Shown here in pieces: positions 1 through 7,943 of a stretch of 64,000 nt of DNA. The translations under genes were made by a program, and so were the position numbers. The stretch is taken from positions 558,001-622,000 of the forward strand of contig NZ_BCRM01000001.1 in NCBI RefSeq assembly GCF_001552595.1, given 5' to 3'. The notes below the pieces were generated by a model that did not search any database, was not told the origin of the DNA, and saw only the letters and a program-made list of their open reading frames with translations. The stretch's first letter is position 1. Each line of letters starts with the position of its first letter. This stretch comes from Rhodococcus erythropolis NBRC 15567 (GTDB lineage Bacteria; Actinomycetota; Actinomycetes; Mycobacteriales; Mycobacteriaceae).

Positions 1-596
1 CTGCCGGTGAAGACGAGGTGGTCGAAAGGCAGCGACGTCAGCAGATCAGCGACCTCCGGTCCACCTGTCACCACCGCGACCTCCACGGGGTCGAGCGTTC
101 GACGCGCCGCCTCGGCCAGGACCGCCGCAGTGTTCGGCACGATCTCCGACGGTTTGAGAACGGCGCGATTTCCCGCTCCGAGGGCGCAGGCGAGCGGGCT
201 CAGGAGAGTGAAAAGGGGAGCATTCCAGGTTCCGATGATGCCGATCGAACCCTTCGGCTGGTACGACACGTACGCCGTGGCACCCAGCTGATCCTGCATC
301 GCCCCGGTGGCTCTCGGTGAGCGAATCATCCACTCTTCGAGTGAATCACGAACGTGCTTGAGTGAAACCATGGATCCCAGAACATCATTCATCACCGAGT
401 AGGCCGGGATTCGGCCGCCGAAGTCTTCGTTGATCGCTTCGGTCAGATCCTTGTGGTTTGCCACCAGAAGATCGACGACGCGTTGGATGCGCTCGCGTCG
501 TGTCTGCGCGGACGGAAGACCAGCGGCGCGAGTTGCTTCCTGCTGGGCCCGCAGAATCTCTTCGAGATCGGTGGTGACGGCGGCATCGGTGCTCAT
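1..596 (-). CDS. Aldehyde dehydrogenase, N-terminal 198 residues (coniferyl-aldehyde dehydrogenase type)
   Basis: The window edge cuts this gene, so only the N-terminal NAD-binding half is visible. The ATG is at 596. Around residues 115-151 is the Rossmann segment of the ALDH superfamily (PKGSIGIIGTWNAP, then AGNRAVLKPSE with the cofactor-contacting Lys), and the visible part ends in FDHLVFTG, which precedes the usual GS. The spacing and the FDHLVFTG motif match the short ALDH branch that includes coniferyl-aldehyde dehydrogenase. The catalytic Cys and Glu lie outside the window. The enzyme should oxidise an aldehyde to an acid in the cytosol, which would feed the adjacent ligase and beta-oxidation genes. 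It is divergent from the crotonase gene at 706 with a 109-bp gap. The substrate is unknown. Confidence 0.85.
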   Translation of the reverse strand, partial: MSTDAAVTTDLEEILRAQQEATRAAGLPSAQTRRERIQRVVDLLVANHKDLTEAINEDFGGRIPAYSVMNDVLGSMVSLKHVRDSLEEWMIRSPRATGAMQDQLGATAYVSYQPKGSIGIIGTWNAPLFTLLSPLACALGAGNRAVLKPSEIVPNTAAVLAEAARRTLDPVEVAVVTGGPEVADLLTSLPFDHLVFTG

Positions 597-705
597 GGGC
601 ACTCCTCGTAGTGGCGAAGTATTGACCGGACCGTATCGACGCGGCGCGAACAGATGCCCCTTTCGTCTCGTTGACCGGGACGGATTCGATTGGTAGAGAG
701 AACAC

Positions 706-1503
706 ATGTCGCAGACACAGGTAGAAGACACTGCAGTGAAGATTTCCGTCGAGGAGTCGGTGGGACTCGGATTCCTGACGCTCGATCGGCCGGCGCGGCG
801 CAATCCGCTCTCGGCGGAGACCATGCGCGAGGTGACGGCTGCCCTTCTCGAATTGTCTGCAGACGAGCGCGTGCGGGTCGTGATCGTGCGCGCCGAAGGC
901 CCGGTGTTCTCCGCCGGCCACGATCTGACGGAGATGATCGGGAGAACCCTCGAAGACGAGCGGGCGATCTTCGACGGCTGTACCGAGATGATGGAGACCG
1001 TACAGCGGATTCCGCAGCCGGTGATTGCCGCAGTACAGGGCCCGGCTATCGCGGCGGGCTGCCAACTGGCCGCGTCGTGTGATCTGGTTGTTGCTGCGTC
1101 GAACGCTGTCTTCGGTACTCCCGGCGTCAAGATCGGACTGTTCTGCTCGACGCCCATGGTGGCCCTGAGCAGGGCAGTAGGGCGCAAGCGCTCGATGCAG
1201 ATGTTGCTCACCGGGCAGACGATCGACGCCGACACCGCTGCGGACTGGGGTCTGGTGAACTTCGTCGTCGCGCCCGAAGACCTGGACCGAGAGGTGCGCG
1301 AACTGGCCGGCAAGATCACGACGGCCAGCCCCCTGACGGTGAAGATCGGTAAACAAGCGTTTTATCACCAGATCGATCTGCCGCAAGCCCAGGCGTACGA
1401 GGCGATGGCGGAAACGATGGCAACCAATGCCGTGACCTGCGACGCTCAAGAAGGTATGCAAGCTTTTGTGGACAAGCGAAAGCCTGAATGGCGCAATAAG
1501 TAA
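706..1503 (+). CDS. Enoyl-CoA hydratase/isomerase family protein, ECHDC3-like, without the catalytic glutamates
   Basis: This is a 265-residue crotonase-fold protein. The oxyanion-hole segment FSAGHDL is near residue 70. The segment that carries the first catalytic Glu in classical hydratases (GGCEL) reads AAGCQLAASCD here, and the second (GxPE) reads GTPGVKIGLFCSTP. Both glutamates are therefore missing, and the wording matches the ECHDC3 group rather than active enoyl-CoA hydratases. It may act as a thioester hydrolase, a lyase or a binding protein; the reaction cannot be assigned. It is the first gene of a rightward operon with a ligase, an acyl-CoA dehydrogenase, an SDR and a CoA-transferase. 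A GAGAG ribosome-binding site precedes the ATG. Confidence 0.85.
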   Translation: MSQTQVEDTAVKISVEESVGLGFLTLDRPARRNPLSAETMREVTAALLELSADERVRVVIVRAEGPVFSAGHDLTEMIGRTLEDERAIFDGCTEMMETVQRIPQPVIAAVQGPAIAAGCQLAASCDLVVAASNAVFGTPGVKIGLFCSTPMVALSRAVGRKRSMQMLLTGQTIDADTAADWGLVNFVVAPEDLDREVRELAGKITTASPLTVKIGKQAFYHQIDLPQAQAYEAMAETMATNAVTCDAQEGMQAFVDKRKPEWRNK

Positions 1504-1547
1504 CGATCGCTCTTCCGGTTTAGTTGGACGTCCTATAACCTGAGCGA

Positions 1548-3068
1548 ATGAGCCTGGATCCACGCACCAACACCGTCGACGGAGTGCTTCGGCGCTCGGC
1601 AGCCAAGTACCCCGACCGCGTAGCCGTCGTCTTCGAAGATCGCACTCGCACCTACCGCGAACTCGACGACGCGGTGACGCGGGTCGCGGCCCACTTGCTC
1701 GGTCTGGGCCTCGAACACGGCGACCGCGTCGCGGCATACGGAACCAACTCCGACGCCTATGCAATCGGATTCCTTGCCTGTGCGCGAGCAGGTTTGGTGC
1801 ATGTTCCGGTCAATTACGCACTCAAGGGGGAGGAACTCCGGTACCTCGTGGCGCAGTCAGGCGCCCGCGCGGTGTTGGTGGATCCGGCATTGGCGTCGAC
1901 GCTCGACTCGGTTCGCTCCGACCTCGATCTCGACCACGTGATCGCACTGCGGGACGCGGAACTGTCGGTGGTCACGATCGGCGAGGCCGGCGAGGTGCCT
2001 GTTTTCGAACCGCGTGCGACGTCGACGGATCTGGCGCAACTGCTGTACACCTCGGGCACCACCTCGAAGCCCAAGGGCGCCATGATGTCTCACGGCGCGC
2101 TGGTTCACGAGTACGTGTCCTCGGTGATCGCGCTCGGGCTCGACAAGAACGACAACCCGCTGATCTGCATGCCGATGTACCACTCCGCGGGCATGCACGT
2201 CTTCATGCTGCCGTACCTGTCCGTCGGTGCGACGGTCAGTCTGATGCAGGCGCCGGACATCCCGGAGATTCTGCGCCGCGTCGAAGCAGAAAAGATCGGA
2301 TCGCTGTTCCTGGCCCCGACCGTGTGGGTACCGTTGGCCAACCATCCGGACCTCGAGACCCGCGATCTGTCTTCGCTCAAGAAGGCGCAGTACGGCGCCT
2401 CGATCATGCCGGTCACGGTGCTCAATCGTCTGCGTGAGCGTTACCCGGACATCGGCTTCTACAACTGCTTCGGCCAGTCCGAAATCGGTCCGCTGGCAAC
2501 AGTTCTCCAGCCCGGCGAGCATGCTGATCGTCCGTCTTCTTGCGGGCGAGCGGTGTTCTTCGTCGAAACCCGTGTCGTCGACGCCGACGGAAACGACGTT
2601 GCCGACGGTGAGTCCGGTGAGGTTCTCTACCGCTCACCGCAGCTGTGCAACGGCTACTGGGAAAATCCGGAAGCCACCGCCGACGCCTTCCGCGACGGCT
2701 GGTTCCATTCGGGCGATCTTGTCGTGCGGGACGAAGAAGGGTTCATCACGGTCGTCGACCGAATCAAGGACGTCATCAACACCGGCGGCATCTTGGTGGC
2801 GTCGCGCGAGGTCGAAGATGCGGTCTACACACACCCGGCTGTGGCAGAAGTTGCCGTGATCGGTACGCCCGACGAGAAGTGGATCGAGGCCGTCACCGCG
2901 ATCGTCGTGCTCAAGGACGGCAACGACGAGTTGACGCCTGAGGCGTTGATTGCCCACGTCAAGGAGCGAATTGCCCCGTTCAAGGTCCCCAAGCACGTGC
3001 GTTTCGTGGCCGAACTCCCGCGAAATCAGAGCGGAAAGCTGCTCAAGCGGGAACTGCGCACCGTCTGA
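1548..3068 (+). CDS. Acyl-CoA synthetase (AMP-forming, FadD family)
   Basis: This 506-residue protein has the full ANL ligase architecture. The P-loop-like YTSGTTSKPKG is at about 167-177 and the aromatic/acid-binding segment NCFGQSE in the middle. The hinge region HSGDLVVRDEEGF is followed by VVDRIKDVINTGG, and the C-terminal catalytic Lys sits in NQSGKLLKREL at about 497. It should activate a carboxylic acid to its CoA thioester with ATP in the cytosol, opening the pathway run by the downstream dehydrogenase, SDR and CoA-transferase. It lies 44 bp after the crotonase-like gene. The substrate is not predictable from these motifs; a medium-chain or alicyclic/aromatic acid is plausible. Confidence 0.9.
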   Translation: MSLDPRTNTVDGVLRRSAAKYPDRVAVVFEDRTRTYRELDDAVTRVAAHLLGLGLEHGDRVAAYGTNSDAYAIGFLACARAGLVHVPVNYALKGEELRYLVAQSGARAVLVDPALASTLDSVRSDLDLDHVIALRDAELSVVTIGEAGEVPVFEPRATSTDLAQLLYTSGTTSKPKGAMMSHGALVHEYVSSVIALGLDKNDNPLICMPMYHSAGMHVFMLPYLSVGATVSLMQAPDIPEILRRVEAEKIGSLFLAPTVWVPLANHPDLETRDLSSLKKAQYGASIMPVTVLNRLRERYPDIGFYNCFGQSEIGPLATVLQPGEHADRPSSCGRAVFFVETRVVDADGNDVADGESGEVLYRSPQLCNGYWENPEATADAFRDGWFHSGDLVVRDEEGFITVVDRIKDVINTGGILVASREVEDAVYTHPAVAEVAVIGTPDEKWIEAVTAIVVLKDGNDELTPEALIAHVKERIAPFKVPKHVRFVAELPRNQSGKLLKRELRTV

Positions 3069-3188
3069 CACCTGCTATAGGTTCTGCCTTACCTTCGGTT
3101 CGTTTTCAGGTCTTTGACTCCGATTGCCTCACGGTATTGACTTCGGAGGACGGCATGGACTTCGGAAACAGCAAGGTGAGTGGTGGGA

Positions 3189-4355
3189 ATGCAGGTCGAT
3201 GCAGATGACTTCGCAGATATCTTGGCGACTGCGCGGGAGTTCATCCGTAAGGAAGTAGTTCCGCATGAGCAGGAGATTGCCGACACCGACGCCATTCCTG
3301 AGGACATACGCAAGAAGGCCGCAGCCATCGGGCTGTTCGGCTACGCGATTCCTCAGGAATGGGGTGGGCTCGGACTCGATCTCACCCAAGACGTCGAACT
3401 GGCAATGGAATTCGGCTACACGTCCCTGGCGCTGCGTTCGATGTTCGGTACCAACAACGGAATTGCCGGGCAGGTGCTGGTCGGCTTCGGTACCGACGAG
3501 CAGAAGGCTCAGTGGCTAGAGCGCATCGCCTCCGGCGACGTCGTGGCTTCCTTTGCTCTCACCGAACCCGGCGCGGGCTCAAACCCGGCCGGCCTTCGGA
3601 CCAAGGCCGTTCTGGACGGATCCGAATGGGTGATCGACGGCAACAAGCGGTTCATCACCAATGCTCCACTGGCACAGCTGTTCGTGGTGTTCGCGCGCAC
3701 TCGCCCGGCGGATTCCGATGGTCCGGGAATTGCAGTCTTCCTGGTTCCGGCTGACACGCCAGGAGTCACAGTTGGTCCCAAGGACAAGAAGATGGGTCAG
3801 GAAGGTGCCTGGACCTCCGAGGTCACCTTCGACAACGTCCGGGTTCCCGAGTCGGCCCTCGTCGGTGGCGACCAGGACACCGGATACCGCGCAGCGATGA
3901 CGTCTCTCGCGCGCGGACGAGTCCATATCGCGGCGCTCTCGGTGGGAGCAGCACAGCGAGCGCTCGACGAATCTGTCGCGTTCTCCGTGGTCACGGAACA
4001 GGGCGGCACCGCTATCGGTGACTTCCAGCTGGTTCAAGCGATGCTGGCTGACCAGCAGGCCGGTGTCATGGCCGGGCGTGCGATGGTGCGTGAGGTGGCT
4101 GCGCGGTACGTCAGCGGTGAGGATCGACGTCTCGGCCCCTCGGCGGCAAAGCTTTTCTGCACCGAGATGGTGGGCAAGGTCGCGGATCTCGCCGTGCAGA
4201 TCCACGGTGGCAACGGGTACATGCGCGGTGTGCCGGTCGAACGCATCTACCGTGAAGTTCGCCTGTTGCGCCTGTACGAGGGAACCAGCGAGATCCAGCG
4301 ACTGATTCTCGGCGGTGGGCTCGTGGCGCAAGCGAAAAAGCAAAACCAGCGCTGA
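3189..4355 (+). CDS. Acyl-CoA dehydrogenase
   Basis: This is a 388-residue FAD-dependent acyl-CoA dehydrogenase. It shows the FAD/substrate motif ALTEPGAGSNPAG and the C-terminal HGGNGYMRG arm. The catalytic base is in YEGTSEIQ, the Glu position of short- and medium-chain enzymes. It should introduce a 2,3 double bond in an acyl-CoA and pass electrons to ETF. In-frame GTGs at 3180 and 3183 are possible, but AAGGTGAG at 3173-3180 is well spaced for the ATG at 3189, so that start is chosen. A short out-of-frame reading frame with a perfect GGAGGA site begins at 3155 and overlaps this start (see findings). The gene sits between the ligase and the SDR of the same operon. Confidence 0.92.
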   Translation: MQVDADDFADILATAREFIRKEVVPHEQEIADTDAIPEDIRKKAAAIGLFGYAIPQEWGGLGLDLTQDVELAMEFGYTSLALRSMFGTNNGIAGQVLVGFGTDEQKAQWLERIASGDVVASFALTEPGAGSNPAGLRTKAVLDGSEWVIDGNKRFITNAPLAQLFVVFARTRPADSDGPGIAVFLVPADTPGVTVGPKDKKMGQEGAWTSEVTFDNVRVPESALVGGDQDTGYRAAMTSLARGRVHIAALSVGAAQRALDESVAFSVVTEQGGTAIGDFQLVQAMLADQQAGVMAGRAMVREVAARYVSGEDRRLGPSAAKLFCTEMVGKVADLAVQIHGGNGYMRGVPVERIYREVRLLRLYEGTSEIQRLILGGGLVAQAKKQNQR

Positions 4356-4397
4356 CACCTTTACCTGACGAGCTTTAACCTCACGAACGGAGTGGAC

Positions 4398-5138
4398 ATG
4401 GGATTGTTGGACGGCAAGGTTGCGGTAGTGACCGGCGGAGCGCAGGGCATCGGGCTCGAAATTGCGCGCACCTTCATCAAGGAAGGTGCGACCGTCGTTC
4501 TCGGCGACATCAACGAAACCGTCGGAACGGCTGCGGTCGCCGAACTCGGTGGAGAGTCGGTCGCCCGTTTCGCTTCCTGCGACGTGCGTGATTCCGGACA
4601 GGTCGAGGCCATGCTCGATCTGGCCGAAAGTGCTTTCGGTCCAGTCGATGTCATGGTCAACAACGCCGGCATGACGCGCGACGCCACGATGCGGAAGATG
4701 ACCGAGCAGGACTTCGACGACGTGATCGCCGTTCACCTCAAGGGCGCCTGGAACGGAACACGCGCTGCCGCAGCCCGCATGCGCGAGCGTGAGACGGGCG
4801 CAATCGTGAACATCTCGTCGATCTCCGGCAAGGTGGGCATGCTCGGGCAGACCAACTACTCGGCCGCCAAGGCCGGCATCGTCGGTCTGACGAAGGCCGC
4901 GGCAAAGGAGGTCGCGTTCAAGAACGTTCGCGTCAACGCCGTTCAGCCCGGACTTGTCCGCACGGCGATGACCGAGGCAATGCCCGAACGGATCTGGAAC
5001 GAGAAGCTTGCCGAGATCCCGATGGGGCGTGCGGCCGAGCCCTCGGAGGTTGCTTCGGTTGTACTGTTCCTCGCGAGCGAACTCTCGAGCTACATGACGG
5101 GCACGGTTCTCGAGATCACCGGCGGCCGCCACATCTGA
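4398..5138 (+). CDS. Short-chain dehydrogenase/reductase (FabG-like)
   Basis: This is a 246-residue classical SDR. The dinucleotide motif TGGAQGIG is near the N-terminus, NNAG in the middle, and the Ser-Tyr-Lys catalytic set is seen as NISSISG...YSAAK. The C-terminal sequence [12 protein letters not shown] is typical of beta-ketoacyl reductase/3-hydroxyacyl-CoA dehydrogenase types. The ATG at 4398 has a GGAG just upstream and is preferred over the in-frame GTG at 4392. In this operon it would most simply oxidise a 3-hydroxyacyl-CoA, complementing the dehydrogenase at 3189. It could equally act on a free alcohol, since the family does not fix the substrate. Confidence 0.9.
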   Translation: MGLLDGKVAVVTGGAQGIGLEIARTFIKEGATVVLGDINETVGTAAVAELGGESVARFASCDVRDSGQVEAMLDLAESAFGPVDVMVNNAGMTRDATMRKMTEQDFDDVIAVHLKGAWNGTRAAAARMRERETGAIVNISSISGKVGMLGQTNYSAAKAGIVGLTKAAAKEVAFKNVRVNAVQPGLVRTAMTEAMPERIWNEKLAEIPMGRAAEPSEVASVVLFLASELSSYMTGTVLEITGGRHI

Positions 5139-5152
5139 CCCGTCCTGTTCGA

Positions 5153-5197
5153 GTGCAAGAATTCAGAGTGTAAAACTTCTGGGTGTAAAACTTCTGG
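5153..5197 (+). repeat. Three 15-bp tandem units upstream of the CoA-transferase
   Basis: Two perfect copies of GTGTAAAACTTCTGG lie head to tail at 5168-5182 and 5183-5197. A degenerate first unit at 5153-5167 matches 10 of 15 positions. The array fills the 60-bp gap between the SDR stop and the CoA-transferase start and ends at the latter's ribosome-binding region. The unit is AT-richer than its surroundings. Confidence 0.8.
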
Positions 5198-5210
5198 GGT
5201 GACTACTGAC

Positions 5211-6407
5211 ATGGGACAGCCGAACTCGGATCTTCCGCTCGACGGAATCACCGTGGTTGCACTCGAACAGGCGGTGGCGGCACCGCTCGCCACCAGGCAT
5301 CTCGCGGACATGGGTGCGCGGGTGATCAAGATAGAACGCGTCGGCGAGGGCGATTTTGCGCGTCACTACGACCGGGCGGTTCATGGTCAGGCGTCACACT
5401 TCGTGTGGCTCAACCGTTCCAAGGAATCGATCGCTGTCGACGTGAAGTCGGAATCCGGCCGGCAAATCGTTCTCGATCTTGTCGCGCGAGCCGATGTGTT
5501 CCTACAGAATCTGGCACCTGACGCAGCTGCGCGACTGGGGTTCGGCGCGGAGGAACTGCGCGAGAAATTCCCACAGCTCATCGTGATCGACATGTCCGGA
5601 TACGGCAGTGCCGGCCCACGGCGTGAGCGCAAGGCGTACGACATGCTGGTCCAAGCCGAGACCGGAATGATCTCCGTGACAGGCACACCGGAGACGGCCA
5701 CCAAGACGGGTATCCCGGTCTCGGACATCGCCGCTGGAATGTACGCGCTGACTTCGATTCTGAGCGCCCTGTTCCGTAGAGAGCGAACGGGTAAGGGAGC
5801 GCTCGTCGAGGTCTCGATGTTCGATTCCACCGTCGAGTGGCTCGGGCATCCGATGTACATGAAAATGTATGCAGGAAAGCAGATTTCGCGGGTCGGGCTC
5901 GGCCATGCGGCGATCGTTCCCTACGATTCGTATCCCACGGCCGACGGCGAGATCCTGATCGGCGTCCAGAACGATCGTGGATGGCGTGCACTGATGGTGG
6001 ACGTGTTCGAGCGAGAGGATCTGGTCGACCATCCGCGCTTTTCCACCAACATCGTGCGCGTCGAAAATCGCGGCGAGGTAGACGAATTGGTGGGTTCCCT
6101 GACTCGTCTGTATTCGACGGCAGATCTGGATCAACGCCTTGCCGCCGCCGGTGTCCCGGCCGCTGCACTCAACGACATGGCAGGTCTACTGGAACATCCG
6201 CAGTTGGAGAAGCGTGCCAGGTGGAGGTCCGTGGGCACCGAAAACGGACCGATCGATGCCGTGCTGCCTCCGATGACGTACTCGGACGTCGAAATGCGCA
6301 TGGGTGACGTTCCGGCACTCGGCCAGCAGACGGATTCTCTGCTGGCCGAGTTGGGGCGTACGGGAGACCAGATCGCGGACCTTCGCCGCGACGGATCGAT
6401 CGGTTAA
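5211..6407 (+). CDS. Family III CoA-transferase (CaiB/BaiF)
   Basis: This is a 398-residue formyl-CoA-transferase-fold protein. The nucleophilic Asp expected in this family lies in PVSDIAAG (about residue 172), followed by the conserved RRERTGKGALVEVSMFDS segment. The N-terminal LADMGARVIKIE is typical of the CoA-binding fold. It should move CoA between two acids, for example from a pathway thioester to an incoming acid. The ATG at 5211 has GGGGTGA 8 bp upstream and is preferred over the GTG at 5199, which lies within the tandem repeat array. It is the last gene of the 706-6407 operon and meets the thiolase gene tail to tail with 5 bp between them. Confidence 0.9.
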   Translation: MGQPNSDLPLDGITVVALEQAVAAPLATRHLADMGARVIKIERVGEGDFARHYDRAVHGQASHFVWLNRSKESIAVDVKSESGRQIVLDLVARADVFLQNLAPDAAARLGFGAEELREKFPQLIVIDMSGYGSAGPRRERKAYDMLVQAETGMISVTGTPETATKTGIPVSDIAAGMYALTSILSALFRRERTGKGALVEVSMFDSTVEWLGHPMYMKMYAGKQISRVGLGHAAIVPYDSYPTADGEILIGVQNDRGWRALMVDVFEREDLVDHPRFSTNIVRVENRGEVDELVGSLTRLYSTADLDQRLAAAGVPAAALNDMAGLLEHPQLEKRARWRSVGTENGPIDAVLPPMTYSDVEMRMGDVPALGQQTDSLLAELGRTGDQIADLRRDGSIG

Positions 6408-6412
6408 CGCTT

Positions 6413-7633
6413 CTAGCGTCGCAGGTTCTCGAACACCGCTGCAATCCCTTGTCCGCCACCGATACACATGGTCTCGATCCCGTACCGTCCCTGGCGCCGG
6501 TCGAGTTCGCGCAGCAGATTGGCGAGGATCCGCCCACCGGTGGCACCGACAGGATGTCCGAGCGAGATCCCGGAACCGTTGACGTTGAAGCGCTCCTCGA
6601 TGTCCTGCGCGCTCAATCCCCAGGCCTTGGCGCACGCGAGAACCTGTGCGGCGAATGCCTCGTTGACTTCGATGAGGTCGATGTCGTCGAGCGACAGATC
6701 GACACGGGAGAGAGCTTTCGCCACGGCAGGCACCGGTCCGATGCCCATTCGGTTCGGCTCCACACCCGCCACACCCCAGCTGACCAGTTTCGCGAACGGT
6801 CGCAGGCCAAGGCGTTCGGCGTTGGCCGCAGTGGTGACGATGGCCGCGGCTCCGGCGTCGTTCTGGCCGCAGGCGTTTCCGGCGGTGACTGTGGCTTCGG
6901 GGTCGACTCGACCTCGAATGGGGCGCAGTGCAGCAAGATCGGACAGCTGAATCCCTCGGCGTGGATGCTCGTCGCGAGTGACGACTGTCTGCTCACCACG
7001 GCGCCCGCGCACCGAAACGGGAATGGTCTCGTCGTCGAAATACCCGCTGTCCTGGGCATGAACGGCCCGTTCGTGCGATCGCACCGCGTATCGGTCCTGC
7101 TCGTCGCGGGTGATCGAGTACTCCCGGCGCAAGTTCTCGGCGGTCTCGATCATGCCGCCTTCGACCGGGAAGTTGACTCCGCCGGAGTTCGTGCGCGGTT
7201 TGGCCAATCGGTCGTGGAACTCGACCGAAGGGCGCTTTGTGCCCCAACGCATATCGGTGGAGTAGAACTCGGTTCCGCTCATGCTCTCGGCGCCGCCGGC
7301 GATGACCAGATCACTCATCCCGGTCTGTACCTGCATCGCGGCGTAGATGATCGCCTGCAATCCCGAACCGCAACGGCGATCGAGTTGTATTCCGGGAACG
7401 GACACGTCCAGACCGGCGTCGAGTGCCGCGATTCGCCCGATGGCCGCGGCCTCTCCGTTGGCGTAACCCTGACCGAAGATGACGTCGTCGACATCGGTGC
7501 ACGCAATGCCGGTTCGTTCGACGAGGCCACGCACAACAGTGCTGGCGAGAGTGGTGACGGGAACGTCCTTGAAGACTCCGCCGAATCCGCCCACCGGGGT
7601 GCGAACGGGTTCACAGATGACTGCGTCGTGCAT
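6413..7633 (-). CDS. Thiolase (acetyl-CoA C-acyltransferase)
   Basis: This 406-residue protein is a complete thiolase. The nucleophilic Cys is in LDRRCGSGLQA (about C88), the catalytic His in GHPVGATG (about H360), and the second Cys in CIGGGQG near the C-terminus. It should cleave a 3-ketoacyl-CoA to acetyl-CoA (or propionyl-CoA) plus a shortened thioester. The frame stays open upstream, but MHDAVICEPVRTPVG is the family start, so the ATG at 7633 is used. It is divergent from the acyl-CoA dehydrogenase at 7944. The thiolase at 32476 is clearly its paralogue (shared YANxEA, QxDRRCGxGLQAI and RWGTK segments). Confidence 0.93.
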   Translation of the reverse strand: MHDAVICEPVRTPVGGFGGVFKDVPVTTLASTVVRGLVERTGIACTDVDDVIFGQGYANGEAAAIGRIAALDAGLDVSVPGIQLDRRCGSGLQAIIYAAMQVQTGMSDLVIAGGAESMSGTEFYSTDMRWGTKRPSVEFHDRLAKPRTNSGGVNFPVEGGMIETAENLRREYSITRDEQDRYAVRSHERAVHAQDSGYFDDETIPVSVRGRRGEQTVVTRDEHPRRGIQLSDLAALRPIRGRVDPEATVTAGNACGQNDAGAAAIVTTAANAERLGLRPFAKLVSWGVAGVEPNRMGIGPVPAVAKALSRVDLSLDDIDLIEVNEAFAAQVLACAKAWGLSAQDIEERFNVNGSGISLGHPVGATGGRILANLLRELDRRQGRYGIETMCIGGGQGIAAVFENLRR

Positions 7634-7943
7634 GGAATGCGCCTGTCTCGAGGAGAGGTGGGGAATGCGTCGCGTGAACGGGCCGATCGAAGGGCCCCAT
7701 AGCGACCTGGCCACTCGAATATCCAGCACGCGTGGCGCGGTTGTCAACAGTAGGAACGACCTGTTCGGACATAGTTTCCGCCATACGGTTCGTATGCGAA
7801 ATCGACTTTGACACATATACCGTTCGGGGATTGAATGGATGCAGCGTCTCTGCCGCACACATGTCGCGGTGGGGTGAAAGTTCCTGGAGTCGAATCAGTT
7901 TCGTCGACAGGAGAGCACGAAGTACCGACAGGCAGGTGGAACA
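7634..7943. promoter_or_regulatory. Divergent promoter region with a CATACG/CGTATG palindrome
   Basis: This 310-bp gap separates the thiolase and the acyl-CoA dehydrogenase, which are transcribed away from each other. It contains no convincing gene. A perfect inverted repeat, CATACG-GTT-CGTATG, lies at 7782-7796, about midway, and resembles a dimeric repressor operator. A TTGACA-like hexamer is seen just downstream near 7809, but no well-spaced -10 element could be assigned. No regulator gene is adjacent. Confidence 0.45.

Noticed and set aside
3579-5132. Leftward frame of 517 codons
   Set aside because: Antisense to the acyl-CoA dehydrogenase and SDR genes; no motif seen.
6449-7702. Long rightward open frame (417 codons) opposite the thiolase
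   Set aside because: It is antisense to a complete thiolase with all catalytic residues; high GC and codon bias leave such frames open.
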